A stretch of 22,831 nucleotides of DNA, from assembly GCA_900544245.1 (NCBI GenBank), contig UQUH01000024.1, positions 1 through 22,831 of the forward strand. The letters are read 5' to 3'. A program made the position numbers and the translations under genes. The notes beneath the pieces are model-generated. The model saw only the letters and a program-made list of their open reading frames with translations, had not been told where the DNA came from and did not search any database. Source of the stretch: an uncultured Coriobacteriaceae bacterium. Lineage in GTDB: Bacteria; Actinomycetota; Coriobacteriia; Coriobacteriales; QAMH01. The number at the start of each line of letters is the position of its first letter. Within the stretch, counting starts at the first letter, position 1. Below, piece by piece: positions 5,463-14,171 of the stretch.

Positions 5463-8447
5463 ATGCAAGAGACCATGTCCGAAAACGCGTCCGAGAAAAT
5501 CGAGGCAATCGACGAGGTTATCACCCCGGAGGAAGCGGTAATCGATACGGACGATCGGGTTGGCGAAATCCAAGACGACGGGAATCCGACCGACGTCATT
5601 CCCGAGGACGGGCATGCGGAGACTCCCAGGAAACCCAAGAAACTCGATTACTCGTACACGCAGAACCGCGAGCTTTCCTGGCTCCAGTTTGACCGGCGCG
5701 TCCTCGAGGAGGCCCTCGATCCGAGCGTCCCGCTGTTCGAGCGGCTCAAGTTCATCAGCATCTTCTGCACGAACCTCGACGAATTCTTCATGGTGCGCGT
5801 CGGCAGTCTGATGGACCTCTCCATCATCGCGCCCGACATCCGCGAGAACAAGACCAACATGACGCCACGCGAGCAGCTCGAGGCCGTCTTCGCGGCGGTC
5901 AGGCCGCTTGTCGAGGAGCGCGACGAGATCTACGCGAAGGTCGTCGCCGACCTCGAGGAGCATGGCTTCAAGGAGCTCGAGCTCGACAAGCTCTCCAAGA
6001 AGGAACGCAAGTTCGCCCGCGATTACTATCGCGAGTGCATTCGTCCCGTCCTCTCCCCGCAGGTCGTCGACGAACGCCATCCCTTCCCGCACCTTCGCAA
6101 CAAGGAACTCTACATCGCGACGCTTCTGAGCGAGGAGGATGGCAGTCAGCATCTCGGCATCGTTCCCGTCCCCGACAACATCGCGCCCATCATCTGCGAT
6201 CCGGACGAGCCGCTGCATTTCGTGCGTGCCGAGAAGCTCATCGCCCATCACATCAAGAAGATCTTCGATATCTACGAGACTTCCGAACCGTGCATCGTCT
6301 CGGTCACGCGCAATGCCGACATCAGCTTCGACGAGGAGAAGTTCTCGGATGACGAGGGCGACTACCGTCTGCACGTCTCGCGGCTGCTCAAGAAGCGCAA
6401 TCGTCTCAATCCCGTGCGCCTCGAGGTCGAGGGAAAGCCGGAGAAGCTCCTCATCGCCGGCCTGCTCAAGCGCCTCAAGCTCACCAAGGAGCAGATGTAT
6501 AGCTACGATGCGCCCATCAACCTCGATTGGGCCTTCGGTCTGGAGCGCCGCGTGGGCGTCAAGGAGCGCGGTGCGCTCAGCTATGCCCCCTTCGTTCCGC
6601 GCGCATCCAAGGAGTTCGACCTCGGTCGCTCCATTATCGAGCAGGTCGAGGAACGAGACCGCCTGCTCTTCTTCCCCTACGATTCGATCGATCCCTTCCT
6701 GCGCATGCTGCAGGAGGCGGCGACCGATCCGGACGTGCTCTCCATCAAGATCACGGTGTACCGCCTGGCGAGCGAATCGCGCGTTGCGCAGCATCTGGCG
6801 GAGGCGGCCGAAAACGGCAAGGAGGTCACCGTCCTCATGGAGCTGCGCGCGCGTTTCGACGAGGCGAACAACATCGACTGGTCGGGCAGGCTCGAGGAAG
6901 CGGGTTGCAACATCATCTACGGCATGGAGAACTACAAGTGCCATTCCAAGGTGTGCCTCATCACCAAACGCTCCGGTGACGGCGTGACCTACATCACGCA
7001 GATCGGCACCGGCAACTACAACGAGAAGACGGCCCGCCTCTACACGGACCTGAGCCTGCTCACCGCGGATGCCGAAATCGGACGCGACGCCGTCACCTTC
7101 TTCCAGAACATGCTCATCGGCAACCTGAACGGCTACTATCGCAGGCTGCTCGTCGCTCCGGTGGCCATCAAGCGCACCATCCTCAAGCTCATCGACCGCG
7201 AGATCGCCAAGGGCCCTGCCGGACGCATCACGCTCAAGTGCAACTCGCTCACCGAACGCGACATCATCGATCGCCTTGCCAGGGCATCGCAGGCCGGCGT
7301 GCAGGTGCGCATGAACATCCGCGGCATCTGCTGCATGCTTCCTGGTGTCGAGGGCAAGACGGACAACATCCACGTGCGCAGCATCGTGGGCCAGTTCCTC
7401 GAGCACAGCCGCATCTTCGTCTTCGGCGAGGGTGACGACATGCGCATGTACGTCGGTTCGGCTGACCTCATGACGCGCAATCTCGTGCATCGCGTTGAGG
7501 TGGCGGTTCCCATCACCACGCGTCGCGCGCGCGAGGCGATCATGCTGTTCCTCGACAAGATCTTCGAGGACAACGTCAAGGCACGAACGCTCGAGCCTAG
7601 CGGCGAGTACGTGATGGTCGCTAAAAGCCGCGACAAGGGCATGTGCCCCTGCGACACGAGCTTCAGCATGCAGGAGTGGTGCATCGAGCACCCGCTGCAG
7701 GGCGTGAAGCGTGACGCGTCTGCCTCATGGGCGGTCAGGCCCGAGGCGATTGCCGAGGTCGCGGATGAGTCCGAGGACATGCCCATAACAGGACGGCCCG
7801 GTGCCGACGAGGCGATCGAGCAGCCCAAGGCCCTGATGGACGCTGACATCAAGCTGCTCGCCGAAGGTGACGACATCGCCGACGTTTCTGCCGCCGACAC
7901 AGATGCCGAAATCGGGTCAGGGTCAGGGGCAAAGGCCGATGACATTCTCGTCGAGATCGAGCTCGCGGAAGAGGCGGACAAGACGTCGGGCAAGTCCAAG
8001 GACAAGAAGCCGGGCAAGAAGGGCAAGGAGAAGTCCGAGAAGAAGGACAAGTCCGACAAGAAGAAATCCGAGAAGAAGGCGGACGGGAAGGACGGAGAAG
8101 AGCCCCCGTCGGTTCCGGCGAAGCCGGCGCATAGCGCCCATCCCGATGTTGACATCACCTTGGACTCGGATGCGAGCCTGGACGACCAACCCGTCGGCAA
8201 GCATTTCAAGCCCTCGAAGAAGGCCGAGGAGGCGACGCCGGTTCCCGTCGACGTGCCCGTGAGCAGCGAGAGCACTGCGGAGCGCCTTGCGCGCGAGCGC
8301 TCGTACATGAGCGATTTCCCGCATACGACGCCCAGGGCCGACGCCGCCGCCGACGAGCGCAAATCCGGTGACGCGACTCGCGATTCCAAGACTTCCAAGC
8401 AGGAAAAGCCCAAGAAGAAGGGCTGGTTCAAGAGACTGTTCGGCTAG
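5463..8447 (+). CDS. ppk: Polyphosphate kinase 1 with a long disordered Lys-rich C-terminal tail
   Basis: Reversibly transfers the ATP gamma-phosphate to a polyphosphate chain. Residues 1-60 are acidic and likely disordered. The PPK1 core runs from about 65 (NRELSWLQFDRRVLEEA) to about 745. It includes FISIFCTNLDEFFMVRVG, HPFPHLRNKELYI and FFPYDSIDPFLRML, then the two phospholipase-D-like domains with YKCHSKVCLI (His494, the expected phosphorylated residue), IGTGNYNEKTA and LEHSRIFVF (His648). From about 750 to 994 the sequence is low-complexity and not part of the PPK1 fold. Residues 840-876 hold 18 lysines mixed with Asp, Glu and Ser, and the end is KKKGWFKRLFG. Usual PPK1 length is about 690-740. 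The ATG is preceded by GAGGGGAG. The core assignment is firm; the tail function is unknown. Confidence 0.95.
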   Translation: MQETMSENASEKIEAIDEVITPEEAVIDTDDRVGEIQDDGNPTDVIPEDGHAETPRKPKKLDYSYTQNRELSWLQFDRRVLEEALDPSVPLFERLKFISIFCTNLDEFFMVRVGSLMDLSIIAPDIRENKTNMTPREQLEAVFAAVRPLVEERDEIYAKVVADLEEHGFKELELDKLSKKERKFARDYYRECIRPVLSPQVVDERHPFPHLRNKELYIATLLSEEDGSQHLGIVPVPDNIAPIICDPDEPLHFVRAEKLIAHHIKKIFDIYETSEPCIVSVTRNADISFDEEKFSDDEGDYRLHVSRLLKKRNRLNPVRLEVEGKPEKLLIAGLLKRLKLTKEQMYSYDAPINLDWAFGLERRVGVKERGALSYAPFVPRASKEFDLGRSIIEQVEERDRLLFFPYDSIDPFLRMLQEAATDPDVLSIKITVYRLASESRVAQHLAEAAENGKEVTVLMELRARFDEANNIDWSGRLEEAGCNIIYGMENYKCHSKVCLITKRSGDGVTYITQIGTGNYNEKTARLYTDLSLLTADAEIGRDAVTFFQNMLIGNLNGYYRRLLVAPVAIKRTILKLIDREIAKGPAGRITLKCNSLTERDIIDRLARASQAGVQVRMNIRGICCMLPGVEGKTDNIHVRSIVGQFLEHSRIFVFGEGDDMRMYVGSADLMTRNLVHRVEVAVPITTRRAREAIMLFLDKIFEDNVKARTLEPSGEYVMVAKSRDKGMCPCDTSFSMQEWCIEHPLQGVKRDASASWAVRPEAIAEVADESEDMPITGRPGADEAIEQPKALMDADIKLLAEGDDIADVSAADTDAEIGSGSGAKADDILVEIELAEEADKTSGKSKDKKPGKKGKEKSEKKDKSDKKKSEKKADGKDGEEPPSVPAKPAHSAHPDVDITLDSDASLDDQPVGKHFKPSKKAEEATPVPVDVPVSSESTAERLARERSYMSDFPHTTPRADAAADERKSGDATRDSKTSKQEKPKKKGWFKRLFG

Positions 8448-8474
8448 CCGGACGCCTCTACAGAACTGCATGAC

Positions 8475-9650
8475 ATGACTGCCAACGAGCCCATATACCT
8501 GGACTACGCGGCGGCCACGCCCGTCGACGAGCGCGTGCTCGAGGCGATGGCCCCGTATCACGCGCGATGCTTCGCCAATCCGTCGGCATCGTACGCACCC
8601 GCCTGCAAGGTTCGTGCGGATGTCGAGGACGCGCGTGCGCGCATCGCGCACCTCATGGGGGCCAAGCCTGCCAACGTCATCTTCACCGCGGGCGCGACCG
8701 AGGCCAACAATCTCGCGCTGACCGCGGCTGCGCCCGACGCGCACGTCATCGCCAGCGCAATCGAGCACGCGAGCGTTCGCGCTTGCGTGGAGGCGCGTGC
8801 CCTGGGCACGCTTCTGCCCGTGGACGGCGAGGGGCTTGTCGACCCCGAGGTGTTGCGCGCCTCGATTCGCCCCGACACCGAGTTGGTCAGCATCGCCTAC
8901 GCCAACGGCGAGATCGGGACCATCCAACCGCTGCGCGAGATAGCGGGCGTCATCGTCGACGAGCGCGCCCGTCGTCTGGCGGCGGGGGAGGGACGCCCCA
9001 TCTTCCTGCACACGGACGCCTCGCAGGCGGCCGCGCTCAAGTCGCTCAACGTATCCTCGTTCGGTGCCGACCTCGTCACCGTGTCCGCGGCCAAACTATA
9101 CGGTCCCAAGCAGGTCGGCATGCTCTGGGCGCGCAGTGGCATCGAGCTCCATCCACTCGTGTGCGGTGGCGGCCAGGAGGGTGGGCTGCGAAGCGGCACG
9201 GAAAACGTACCGGGCATCATGGGGTTCGCGCGCGCGTTCGAGATCGCCTGCGAGCTGCGCGATGCCGAGGCGAGACGTCTGCGTGAGCTGCGCGATTGGC
9301 TACAGGGACAGCTGACGACTGCCTTCGAGGACGTGGTCGTCGCGGGACCGGCACGGAATGCCGCGCGTCTGGACAACCTGCTCCACGTCTCCTTTCCCGG
9401 CCTGCTCGCCCGTCGTCTGGTCATCCTGCTCGACCAGCGCGGCGTCTACGTTGGTACGGGGTCGGCATGCGCCGCAAGCAAGATGACGGTGTCACCCGTG
9501 CTCGAGGCCATTGGCGTCAGTCCGGAGGTCGCCGAGGGCAGTCTGCGCATCACGCTCGGACGTGACACGACGCGCGAACAGGTCGAGCGCGCGGCGCGGG
9601 TCATCATTGAGGTCGTTCGTGCCGAGCGCCAGCGCGTGGGCATGGTGTAG
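8475..9650 (+). CDS. Cysteine desulfurase (IscS/NifS class), probably the sulfur donor for MnmA
   Basis: PLP enzyme that takes sulfur from L-cysteine as an enzyme persulfide. Motifs seen: YLDYAAATP at the N terminus, TAGATEANN (71-79), EHAS with His98, HTDASQA with Asp181 (PLP contact), SAAKLYGPKQVG with Lys207 (PLP Schiff base), GGGQEGGLRSGTENV, and the catalytic loop GTGSACAAS with Cys332. The residue before Lys207 is Ala206, where His is usual (S-x-H-K). The loop after Cys332 differs from the usual SSGS form. It is 27 bases after ppk and followed by mnmA, like the YrvO-MnmA pairing in Bacillus, so a role in tRNA 2-thiolation is likely. A separate SufS is encoded at 14164-15399. No strong ribosome site is visible. 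Confidence 0.9.
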   Translation: MTANEPIYLDYAAATPVDERVLEAMAPYHARCFANPSASYAPACKVRADVEDARARIAHLMGAKPANVIFTAGATEANNLALTAAAPDAHVIASAIEHASVRACVEARALGTLLPVDGEGLVDPEVLRASIRPDTELVSIAYANGEIGTIQPLREIAGVIVDERARRLAAGEGRPIFLHTDASQAAALKSLNVSSFGADLVTVSAAKLYGPKQVGMLWARSGIELHPLVCGGGQEGGLRSGTENVPGIMGFARAFEIACELRDAEARRLRELRDWLQGQLTTAFEDVVVAGPARNAARLDNLLHVSFPGLLARRLVILLDQRGVYVGTGSACAASKMTVSPVLEAIGVSPEVAEGSLRITLGRDTTREQVERAARVIIEVVRAERQRVGMV

Positions 9651-9700
9651 CCTGATCAGACAAACCAGACAAAAGTCGCCGGGGTGGTTTTGCCTCTTTC
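9651..9700. repeat. Family 2 repeat, decayed copy
   Basis: The segment 9662-9684, which starts AAACCAGACAAAAGTCGCC, matches exactly the reverse complement of part of the repeat at 10850-10888. The right half (TTTTGCCTCTTTCGTTTTGCC) only roughly mirrors the left, so this copy has drifted or is partial. It fills the gap between the cysteine desulfurase stop and the mnmA leader. Confidence 0.7.
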
Positions 9701-9772
9701 GTTTTGCCCCGCTCGAAATGGCATACGTGGTATCTTCGTTTCCGTTGAAAGTCGCAAGCTGAGGAGGCGTGC

Positions 9773-10843
9773 ATGGCAGCAAAGGTCATCGTCGGCATGA
9801 GCGGGGGAGTGGATTCCTCGCTTGCCGCGGCGTTGCTCATCGAACGTGGCTTTGACGTCACGGGCGTGTACATGCGCAACTGGTCGGTCGATCTGCCGGG
9901 GTTCAAGTGCCCCTGGGCCGAGGACCTTGCCGATGCCGAGCGCGTGGCCGTGCAGCTGGGTATCGACCTCGAGGTCTGGGATTACGAGGAGGAGTACAAG
10001 CGTGACGTGGTCGACTACCTGGTCGATTGCTACGCGCGCGGTCTCACGCCCAATCCGGACGTCATGTGCAACGAGAAGGTGAAGTTCGGAGTCTTCGCGC
10101 GCGAGGCCTTCGAGCGAGGCGCCGATTACATCGCAACGGGGCACTATGCCCGCGTGCTCCTCGACGCTCCAGGTGCGAGGTGCGCCCATCTGCTGCGTGC
10201 GCTCGACGAACACAAGGACCAAACCTACTTCCTGTGGCGCGTGCCCGGCACCGTGCTCGCGCGCACGCTGTTTCCTATCGGCGAGATCGAGAGCAAGGCG
10301 GTCGTGCGCGAGATGGCCGCCGAGCGCGGACTCGAGGTCGCGACCAAGCACGATTCGGACGGCATCTGCTTCATCGGGCCGGTCTCGATCCAGCAGTTCC
10401 TGCTCTCGCAGCTCGAGCGCAAGGCGGGCGACATCGTCGAATACGAGACGGGGGACGTGCTCGGCCGACACGAGGGCGCCTTTCTCTACACGCTCGGGCA
10501 GCGCAAGGGCCTCGACTTGGGAGGCGGCCCTGCCCGCTACGTGGTCAAGACGGATACGGCCGAGAACGTCGTCTACGTCTCCGCCGACAAGGAGTGCGAG
10601 GCGCTCTGGACGCGCGAACTCGTGCTCGACGACCTATGCTGGGTTTCGGGTTGCATGCCCGCATCCGGGCGCTATTTGGTACGCACACGACATACCCGTC
10701 CGCTCGTCGAGGCGCATGTCGAGGTGGGGGATGGTTCTGCGCGCATCGTCTTCGACGAGCGCGTGCCGGCCGTGGCTCCCGGCCAGTCGGTCACCATCTA
10801 CCGCGACGAGGAGTGCCTTGGCGGCGGCGTCGTCTGCGCCTGA
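9773..10843 (+). CDS. mnmA: tRNA-specific 2-thiouridylase MnmA
   Basis: Adenylates and thiolates U34 of the tRNAs for Lys, Glu and Gln, forming s2U. The 356-residue protein has the PP-loop SGGVDSS (10-16), the tRNA- and sulfur-handling MCNEKVKFG with catalytic Cys99, GHYARV (123-128), KDQTYFLW (148-155), the second catalytic GICFIG with Cys199, and TLGQRKGL (240-247). The C-terminal beta-barrel domain follows. The ATG is preceded by GAGGAGG at good spacing. The gene directly upstream is a cysteine desulfurase that would supply the persulfide sulfur. A strong family 2 stem-loop begins 6 bases after the stop and probably ends or stabilises the transcript. Confidence 0.96.
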   Translation: MAAKVIVGMSGGVDSSLAAALLIERGFDVTGVYMRNWSVDLPGFKCPWAEDLADAERVAVQLGIDLEVWDYEEEYKRDVVDYLVDCYARGLTPNPDVMCNEKVKFGVFAREAFERGADYIATGHYARVLLDAPGARCAHLLRALDEHKDQTYFLWRVPGTVLARTLFPIGEIESKAVVREMAAERGLEVATKHDSDGICFIGPVSIQQFLLSQLERKAGDIVEYETGDVLGRHEGAFLYTLGQRKGLDLGGGPARYVVKTDTAENVVYVSADKECEALWTRELVLDDLCWVSGCMPASGRYLVRTRHTRPLVEAHVEVGDGSARIVFDERVPAVAPGQSVTIYRDEECLGGGVVCA

Positions 10844-10849
10844 CCAGGC

Positions 10850-10888
10850 AAACCAGACAAAAGCGCCCCGGCGACTTTTGTCTGGTTT
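10850..10888 (+). repeat. Family 2 repeat forming a strong stem-loop after mnmA
   Basis: Arms AAACCAGACAAAAG (10850-10863) and CTTTTGTCTGGTTT (10875-10888) are perfect over 14 bp. The inner bases CGCC/GGCG can extend the stem. It lies just after the mnmA stop, so it may act as a terminator or 3' stabiliser. Its sequence recurs at about 9651 and, more distantly, at 19858, which marks it as a dispersed element. Confidence 0.75.
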
Positions 10889-10946
10889 CATGTACTGTTG
10901 CGACGTGCCATTTGATACGGTCCCAATTGCGCATCTTGCGTTGTGC

Positions 10947-10952
10947 TATATT
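10947..10952 (+). promoter_or_regulatory. Possible -10 box for the yfhO-family gene
   Basis: TATATT lies 58 bases before the yfhO-family ATG in an AT-richer stretch. No well-spaced -35 was found (TTGCGC at 10927 is only 14 bases away). It is the best candidate in this gap but weak. Confidence 0.3.
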
Positions 10953-11009
10953 CCTGGGCGGTTACTGAATATCACGTAAACGCGGGCACGTATTTGGGGA
11001 CAATCAATA

Positions 11010-13706
11010 ATGAGAAAAGAGTTTCTGACAAGGTTACTTGTCTATGTTGCGAACTTCGCGTTTGCCATCGGAGTATTGATTGTATCTTGTGCCTGGTCGG
11101 GAATCTATCCGTTTGGTGATAGATCATTTTTGACCGAAGATCTGATGTTTCAGTATGTCGACTTCTTCACCTGGTTTCAGAATGTCTTGCTGGGAGAAGG
11201 GTCACTTTTTTACTCGACGTCCCAAGCTCTTGGAAACAATACATGGGGACTGTACAGTTATTACCTGGGTTCGCCGCTTAACTTCCTCATCGTGTTTTTC
11301 GAACAAGGCGCGATTACGGAGTTCGTCTTCTTCGTGACTGCCTTGAAGATAGGCTTTGTTCAAGTTGCAACGGTCTTTTTCATCCGCAAGCGATTCAGAC
11401 TCTCGTATTTCCTATGCTCCGTCCTCGCCCTTGGATTCACCTGGTCGAGCTGGACGGCAACCCAGCTTCGCAATCCGGAATGGCTCGACGTCCTCATCTT
11501 CCTTCCTTTGGCCGCATGGGGCGTGTACGAGCTTATCAGGAGCAAGCGGTGGGGCCTGCTCATCGCTTCCGTTGCCTTGGCGGTTATTTGCTGTTGGTAT
11601 ACGGCCTACATGTTGATTCTCTTCCTGTTCCTGTACTTCGTATTTGAACTCTGGATGTTCAGAAACGGCGTGGATATAGGATGCGATACGCTCTCATCAG
11701 ACGGACGTGCGCCAGCAGTATCCTCGAAACGCCCAGTTGGAGTGCTCCGGAATCTAGTCACGTTCGTTGCAGTGATTCTGGGGGCATTGTTGCTGTCGGC
11801 ATTCACGTTCTTGCCAACGGTCTTGGCCATGTCGGGAAGGACATCACCCTCGCTCGTTGTGGACGCTCCGGGTAGAGGCCTCGTTACCCGTGCGCTTGAT
11901 CTTGCCGCATCGCATCCGATGGTCATGATCGCGCTCCTTGCCTTCGTTGCAATAGTCATCGCGCTCGTCCTGTTTGTTATGCGAAGCAAGAAGATTGGGC
12001 ATGCCGCACGACTTTGGATTCTGGTTGCCGTCATTGTCGTTTGCTCTCTCGGTATTGGTCTTGGTCTTTTTGCGCGACATCTCTCCACATGTGGAATCGT
12101 TGCATTCGCAAAGGGATTCATATGCGGTGGATGGGTTGTGAACGACGTGCCTCAGCTTTACGCGGGTACTTTGATTCTCGTGTTAGCGGTCGCCTTCTTC
12201 TTCGTTCGCAGAATCCCGTTCAATTTAAAGGTTGCATGCCTTGCTCTTCTGGCCGTTATGCTGCTCAGTGTCTTCTGCATGCCTTTGTATATGATTTGGT
12301 GTGGATTCAGGGCTCCCAATGGTTTCTATTGCCGTATCACGTTTCTGGCACTGTTTGTCATGCTCTGGATGGCGGCGAGCTTCGTTAGCTACGAACGAAA
12401 CAGAGCAAGATCGCACAGTAACTGCACAAGAAGGATAGTCTGTGTGATTCTGGCTGTGGCGGTTGTATGCGATGTCATGATCTCCGTGCATTCCGAATGG
12501 GAGTATCTATACCAGGGGTATCCGCAGTCGGCGCATGAGGAATACGTCGCTAATTCCAAGGCCGAGATTTCTGACCTTCGCGAGAGTGATGGGAGTACGT
12601 ATCGGATCGCGAAAAACTACTCGCGCTCCGCGCTGTTCGCCTTGAATGAAGGCATGGCCATGGGCTACGACGAGCTATCTTCCTATAGTAGCGTTCATGA
12701 CAATAACGCTATAGCTTTGCTCAATGACCTCGGTTATTCCATGCGGGGAGAATTCTCGACTCGCTATGCCTATCCGATACTCGCAAGCGATGCGTTGCTT
12801 GGTGTCAAATACGCTTATTCCACCATTCCTCCCGAAGGCCTTGAGGCTATCTGGACCGAACCAAATCTCAAAGGCGCCCTCCTGTATGAAAATCCGTATG
12901 CTCTCTCTCTTGGATATGTTGCAGACGACGATATCGAAGAGCTCTCATTTGCAGGGACGTCTAATCCCTTCCAGCGCCAGAACGTGTTTGTGAATAGCCT
13001 GCTTGGCTATGAACTGAATCCCTATGTGTCATGTGAGGTAACCGAGGTCTCCTCCTCGCCTACAGGACGGGAGTACGAGGCGGTGATTCCGGCAGGGTGT
13101 GTGGGGTATGCCTATGTTGTGGATGGCGGAGACAAGATCTGCAGCATCGAGATGGACAACCGGGCACCCTTTACTGAGAACTACTGCTTCCAGGACTCGA
13201 TTTACGGTATCGCTGGCGTGTCTGGCGAAAGCCAGACGGTCAAGATGCGCCTAACCGCGATAGGCGAGGGAATCGTCATAACTCCGGATGCGTTGCTTGA
13301 CGAGGACACGAGAATCATTGTCTGGGCGCTCGACATGTCCCGTTTCGAGGAGGCAATGAGCACCCTTGGCAAATTCCAGGCCAGCATAGACGTGTTCGAT
13401 GGCAACAGAATCGAAGGCAATATTGATTATGCACCGGATGGAGAGGCCGATGAGCGCATAATGATGATTAGCGTGCCGGCAGCTCCTGGATGGAATGCGT
13501 GTGTGAATGGCGAGAAAGTCGACATCGTATCTCTTGCCGGCGGTGCGCTAACCGGCATACCGATTAGTTCTGGAGCAAATCATTTCGAGCTGACGTTCTT
13601 CCCGCCGGGCCTTGCTCTGGGAACCGCAGTTTCCCTAATAAGCCTCGTGGTCCTCATCGTCATCTGCATCGTGACGCGTCGCAAGAAAATGAGACAGTTG
13701 CTCTGA
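11010..13706 (+). CDS. YfhO-family polytopic membrane protein
   Basis: An 898-residue protein with about 12-13 hydrophobic segments up to residue about 485, then a large predicted extracytoplasmic domain to about 860, and a last helix (LGTAVSLISLVVLIVICIV) ending in basic RRKK. Family hallmarks: an early outside loop with SQALGNNTWGLYSYYLGSPLNFL, and near the end PAAPGWNACVNGEKVDIV followed by FELTFFPPGL. YfhO proteins are GT-C-like membrane proteins; in Firmicutes members help glycosylate lipoteichoic acid. The substrate here is unknown. The coding sequence is visibly poorer in G+C than its neighbours (sampled lines about 40-50% against more than 60%). The last codons (MRQLL-stop) lie in a family 1 repeat. 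A weak ribosome site, TTGGGGACA, precedes the ATG. Confidence 0.88.
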   Translation: MRKEFLTRLLVYVANFAFAIGVLIVSCAWSGIYPFGDRSFLTEDLMFQYVDFFTWFQNVLLGEGSLFYSTSQALGNNTWGLYSYYLGSPLNFLIVFFEQGAITEFVFFVTALKIGFVQVATVFFIRKRFRLSYFLCSVLALGFTWSSWTATQLRNPEWLDVLIFLPLAAWGVYELIRSKRWGLLIASVALAVICCWYTAYMLILFLFLYFVFELWMFRNGVDIGCDTLSSDGRAPAVSSKRPVGVLRNLVTFVAVILGALLLSAFTFLPTVLAMSGRTSPSLVVDAPGRGLVTRALDLAASHPMVMIALLAFVAIVIALVLFVMRSKKIGHAARLWILVAVIVVCSLGIGLGLFARHLSTCGIVAFAKGFICGGWVVNDVPQLYAGTLILVLAVAFFFVRRIPFNLKVACLALLAVMLLSVFCMPLYMIWCGFRAPNGFYCRITFLALFVMLWMAASFVSYERNRARSHSNCTRRIVCVILAVAVVCDVMISVHSEWEYLYQGYPQSAHEEYVANSKAEISDLRESDGSTYRIAKNYSRSALFALNEGMAMGYDELSSYSSVHDNNAIALLNDLGYSMRGEFSTRYAYPILASDALLGVKYAYSTIPPEGLEAIWTEPNLKGALLYENPYALSLGYVADDDIEELSFAGTSNPFQRQNVFVNSLLGYELNPYVSCEVTEVSSSPTGREYEAVIPAGCVGYAYVVDGGDKICSIEMDNRAPFTENYCFQDSIYGIAGVSGESQTVKMRLTAIGEGIVITPDALLDEDTRIIVWALDMSRFEEAMSTLGKFQASIDVFDGNRIEGNIDYAPDGEADERIMMISVPAAPGWNACVNGEKVDIVSLAGGALTGIPISSGANHFELTFFPPGLALGTAVSLISLVVLIVICIVTRRKKMRQLL

Positions 13707-13721
13707 GCACTTGTCTCATTT
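13687..13721. repeat. Family 1 palindromic repeat at a convergent gene junction
   Basis: Arms AAATGAGACA (13687-13696) and TGTCTCATTT (13712-13721) are perfect over 10 bp, and GAGACAGTTGCTC is identical to the 4568 copy. Both flanking genes end inside it: the yfhO-family TGA at 13704-13706 and the sufU TGA at 13718-13716. It may work as a two-way terminator. Confidence 0.8.
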
Positions 13722-14171
13722 CTCGTTTTCGCGCTCGGTGAGGATGCCGTTGAGGGTACGCCAGGCGAGCTCGGCGCACTTGACGCGTGCGGGCATGCGC
13801 GAGATCGACTGGAGCTCTGCGGCTTCGTCGAGGTCCTCGATGTCGTCTTCGGAAAGCTCGTTGCCCTGGATCATGCCGATGAAGAGGCCGAGCAGGCGCT
13901 TGGCCTCGTCGATGGACTCGCCCTCGATGAGGCCGGCCATCATGTCGGCGGATGCCTGGCTGATGGCGCAGCCGTGCCCCGTGAACGAGGCCTCCTCGAT
14001 GATGTCGTTGGTATCGTCGATCTTCAGGTACAAGGTGAGCTCGTCACCGCAGCTCGCGTTGATGCCATCGTGACTGTGCGTCGCGTCCTCGAGTTCGTAT
14101 CGGTAATCGGGATGGGCGTTGTGATCCATCAACGCAGCGGAGTAGATGCTGCTGGTAGAACCGTTAGACAT
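13716..14171 (-). CDS. sufU: Fe-S cluster assembly sulfur-transfer protein SufU
   Basis: Zn-dependent partner of SufS that accepts its persulfide in Gram-positive bacteria. The 151-residue protein has the three Cys and one Asp ligand pattern: NASCGDE (Cys41, Asp43), GHGCAIS (Cys68) and RVKCAELAW (Cys132). The longer spacing before the last Cys is typical of SufU rather than IscU. It is the last gene of the suf operon. Its ATG lies 8 bases inside the end of sufS, with GGAAGGA upstream. Its stop codon falls inside a family 1 repeat. Confidence 0.94.
   Translation of the reverse strand: MSNGSTSSIYSAALMDHNAHPDYRYELEDATHSHDGINASCGDELTLYLKIDDTNDIIEEASFTGHGCAISQASADMMAGLIEGESIDEAKRLLGLFIGMIQGNELSEDDIEDLDEAAELQSISRMPARVKCAELAWRTLNGILTERENEK

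Noticed and set aside
5430..7691. 753-codon open frame on the minus strand, opposite ppk
   Set aside because: It mirrors the GC-rich codon pattern of ppk, is full of Asp, Val, Glu, Leu and His repeats typical of antisense frames, and has no family motifs.
7136..8431. 431-codon minus-strand frame opposite the ppk tail, rich in Ser
   Set aside because: Reverse reading of the Lys/Asp-rich tail gives Ser- and Phe-rich low complexity; no start signal.
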